Source of the DNA: Candidatus Zixiibacteriota bacterium
GTDB lineage: Bacteria > Zixibacteria > MSB-5A5 > GN15 > FEB-12
NCBI GenBank assembly: GCA_028289585.1
Contig: JANQPI010000020.1
Coordinates: forward strand, 470,039-534,038
Reading direction: 5' to 3'
Length of the DNA: 64,000 nt
Part shown: positions 62,239 through 64,000 of the stretch, in pieces
Layout of the letters: the number at the start of each line of letters is the position of its first letter
Position numbering within the stretch: the first letter of the stretch is position 1
Position numbers and translations under genes: made by a program
Notes under the pieces: generated by a model
Databases searched by the model: none
Told to the model about the DNA's origin: nothing
Seen by the model: only the letters and a program-made list of their open reading frames with translations

Positions 62239-64000
62239 TTTGGCGCTGGCTGGTTCTCGTATGGCTCCTCAGCGTGGGAAGTGCGGTGGCTGATGACAGC
62301 CCGCACCACCTGGCTGATCTCGTGCGCACGTTGGAGCAGCCGAACCTTGATCAATGGCAACAATTGACAGTGTCGCGCGAACGGCTCACGCATCAAGACT
62401 TCTCAATCGTTCTCGACAGCGGAGCATTCCATGCTTTCTCGACCGTTTCTGTGGGCGAACAAGCACTGGTACCCGGGGCAATCTGGCGTGGTTCGGCGCG
62501 TGTTCGGTTTACGCCGGTGTTGTCGGTCGAACGGGATCAGCTGAGGCGATTCGTGGATTCCTCGGTTTTCGTAGGTGACGTTACCGAATTGGTGTTCTAC
62601 TTCGATGCGCGAATCTGGAGTCAGCTGGTCACGATGGGATCCTTACGTCGCACTCCTCCTCCGGCAACGTTGACGCGTCGGCTCGGTGACCACCTTCGTC
62701 ATTTGTCCGCAGCCAGTCCATACTTCGCCGGTGAGGCAGCCCAGGCGCTCGTGCAGCCAACGGCGGAACGATTTCTATTGGTCACGGGTCGCATCGAATC
62801 AGGACAGCGCTTCGTCTATCTCTTTGATCCTAGCGCGAATGAGGAAGTACAGTTCTACCTTTGGTCGTCGGTTCGTGACGGTCGTGCAGGCTGGGAGATT
62901 GTCTGCCGCTATTCGATGTTTGCCGCGCCGAACTACTTTTTGATCAATGGTGTGGATCGTCGCCAACTTCGCCCCCTCCATGTCGACCTCGATGCGCGTA
63001 TTGATGGTTCCGGTCGGTTAGTTGCCGAGACAACTATCAGGGCCGTTGTGGCGCTGGAAGGGGCACGCCTTCTACCGTTTCGGCTCGATCCGCGCTTTCG
63101 CATCGAAACAATCAGTCGACCCGATGCCACACCGGTAACCTGGGTTGATCGGACGCGAGATGACAATATCGACGGTCTCCGTCAGTTCTACATCGCTACC
63201 GAACCGCTTACCTACGGCGATACCGTCGCTTTTACCGTAGTCTATCGAGGCGACATTGGTCAGCGACGATTCGGTGCGCTCCGTGGTACAACCCCATCGG
63301 AATGGTTGCCGCGGTATGGCTACAACGATCCGATTACCTATGATCTGACCCTGACCCTTCCGATCAACCAGGCGGTTGTTGGCCCCAACCAGCCAGAGGT
63401 TGAATCGGTCTCGAACTCACGTAAGCGCGTGCGCTGGGCAGTTGACCGGCCGACCTCTCTCGTTGCTCTGATGTTCGGCAATTACGATCTCGATCAAACG
63501 CAGGTGAAGGGTTCGTCGATCGAGATGTACACCCAACCGGCGCTGCGACCAGACGAACTCGAGTCGGCGTGGCGGGTCGACGAGAAACTGGCGCTGGCCG
63601 ATTTCTCGGGAGCCTATGAATTTTTCTCTGCAACCTTTGGCTCGCTTCCGTTGCCGTCCCTGACGATCGCTGAGTTCCCCGGGTGGCACGGGGTCTCGTT
63701 ACCGGGATTGCTTCAGATCGGATCTCACTCGTTCTACGAAGTCGGCCCCCGTGGCTACGCACGTATCTTTCGGGCTCATGAAGTCGCGCATCAATGGTGG
63801 GGAACCACGGTTCGGCCGGCTGGATATCGTGACGAATGGCTTTCCGAGGGGATGGCGGAGTATGCGGCACTGCTGTATCTCCAAGCCAAGGAGGGGGACC
63901 AGATCTATTACGACTGGCTGACGACGTACAGCCGAGAATTACTATCGATGCGAGCGCGGTACAGTCGCGATGAAAACCCGATCCCCTCGGTTTCTCTGGG
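62235..64000 (+). CDS. M1-family metallopeptidase, 3' end beyond the window
   Basis: Open from ATG 62235 (ATGA overlap with the M48 gene) to the window edge, 588 codons without a stop. Signal peptide (WLVLVWLLSVGSAVA). A long N-terminal beta region (about 20-430) precedes the catalytic domain with H515-E516-x2-H519 and E538 (HEVAHQWWG, EWLSEGMAEY), the HExxH-x18-E pattern of M1. The usual GxMEN exopeptidase motif is not obvious; the equivalent region reads GWHGVSLPG. It may therefore not be a classical aminopeptidase. Confidence 0.88.
   Translation, partial: MIWRWLVLVWLLSVGSAVADDSPHHLADLVRTLEQPNLDQWQQLTVSRERLTHQDFSIVLDSGAFHAFSTVSVGEQALVPGAIWRGSARVRFTPVLSVERDQLRRFVDSSVFVGDVTELVFYFDARIWSQLVTMGSLRRTPPPATLTRRLGDHLRHLSAASPYFAGEAAQALVQPTAERFLLVTGRIESGQRFVYLFDPSANEEVQFYLWSSVRDGRAGWEIVCRYSMFAAPNYFLINGVDRRQLRPLHVDLDARIDGSGRLVAETTIRAVVALEGARLLPFRLDPRFRIETISRPDATPVTWVDRTRDDNIDGLRQFYIATEPLTYGDTVAFTVVYRGDIGQRRFGALRGTTPSEWLPRYGYNDPITYDLTLTLPINQAVVGPNQPEVESVSNSRKRVRWAVDRPTSLVALMFGNYDLDQTQVKGSSIEMYTQPALRPDELESAWRVDEKLALADFSGAYEFFSATFGSLPLPSLTIAEFPGWHGVSLPGLLQIGSHSFYEVGPRGYARIFRAHEVAHQWWGTTVRPAGYRDEWLSEGMAEYAALLYLQAKEGDQIYYDWLTTYSRELLSMRARYSRDENPIPSVSL

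Overview
The window looks like a chromosome segment from an uncultured, LPS-bearing (diderm) bacterium of the FCB side of the tree; Zixibacteria or a close relative is my best guess. The reasons are Kdo/LPS genes (kdsA-kdsC-kdsD, a LpxL-type acyltransferase, lptC), Lol-type lipoprotein export genes, a subtilase ending in a type IX secretion 'type A' C-terminal domain, and mcsA-mcsB-clpC in a diderm. Base composition is moderately GC-rich by eye. The taxonomic call is inference. I see no rRNA, convincing tRNA, CRISPR array or complete insertion sequence.

Layout. 0.4-1.4 kb: bacterial microcompartment (BMC) shell genes (BMC-H with a C-terminal extension, BMC-P pentamer), entered through a hairpin that covers the first start codon. 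1.6-5.8 kb: a small Cys-rich membrane protein, an orphan protein, rtcB and a methyltransferase, with dense REP-like repeats on both sides. 5.9-11.1 kb: the second BMC block, a tight operon of a PduS-type flavin/Fe-S electron-transfer protein, a PduT-type Fe-S tandem-BMC shell protein, an ACT protein with a targeting-like N-terminal helix, a TPR-like protein, a UPF0210/DUF711 protein (PFL superfamily) and a short-chain dehydrogenase. A NAD-type isocitrate dehydrogenase follows. I find no signature aldehyde-generating enzyme or aldehyde dehydrogenase here, so the substrate of the compartment is unknown.

12.6-16.8 kb (minus): Kdo/lipid A/LPS-transport operon. 16.9-20.9 kb: three multi-pass membrane proteins and a PDZ protein of unknown role. 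21 kb: a very basic Myb/SANT-like chromatin protein. 21.8-29.2 kb: AI-2E-type permease, two sugar-nucleotide epimerases, enolase, an RRM RNA-binding protein, a CPXCG protein and a GT-C glycosyltransferase. 29.2-35.6 kb (minus): alpha/beta hydrolase, tsaD, YbbR, a propeller protein, an M20 peptidase and an endonuclease V homologue that has lost catalytic residues. 35.8-41 kb: DsrE-like protein, DtxR-type regulator and a Mn/Zn/Fe ABC importer with a permease fused to a DtxR-like tail. 42-46.4 kb (minus): FAS1 protein and the T9SS subtilase. 46.7-56 kb: a B12-binding/radical-SAM + DUF2344 protein lacking the Fe-S cysteine motif, rsmB, PASTA protein, PLP enzyme, Eis-like acetyltransferase and LolCE/LolD. 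56-60.4 kb: a duplicated zinc finger, mcsA, mcsB and clpC (no ctsR). Then rpmA, an M48 peptidase and an M1 peptidase cut by the right edge. The M1 gene has no stop codon inside the window.

The most promising novelty is the BMC locus: a redox-type shell (PduS/PduT) paired with an ACT/UPF0210 couple instead of a known signature enzyme, with the ACT protein apparently carrying a cargo-targeting helix. Next are two conserved-length proteins with erased active-site motifs (endonuclease V-like and radical-SAM-like), and a modular repeat family in three loci, including a four-copy 98-99 bp array.
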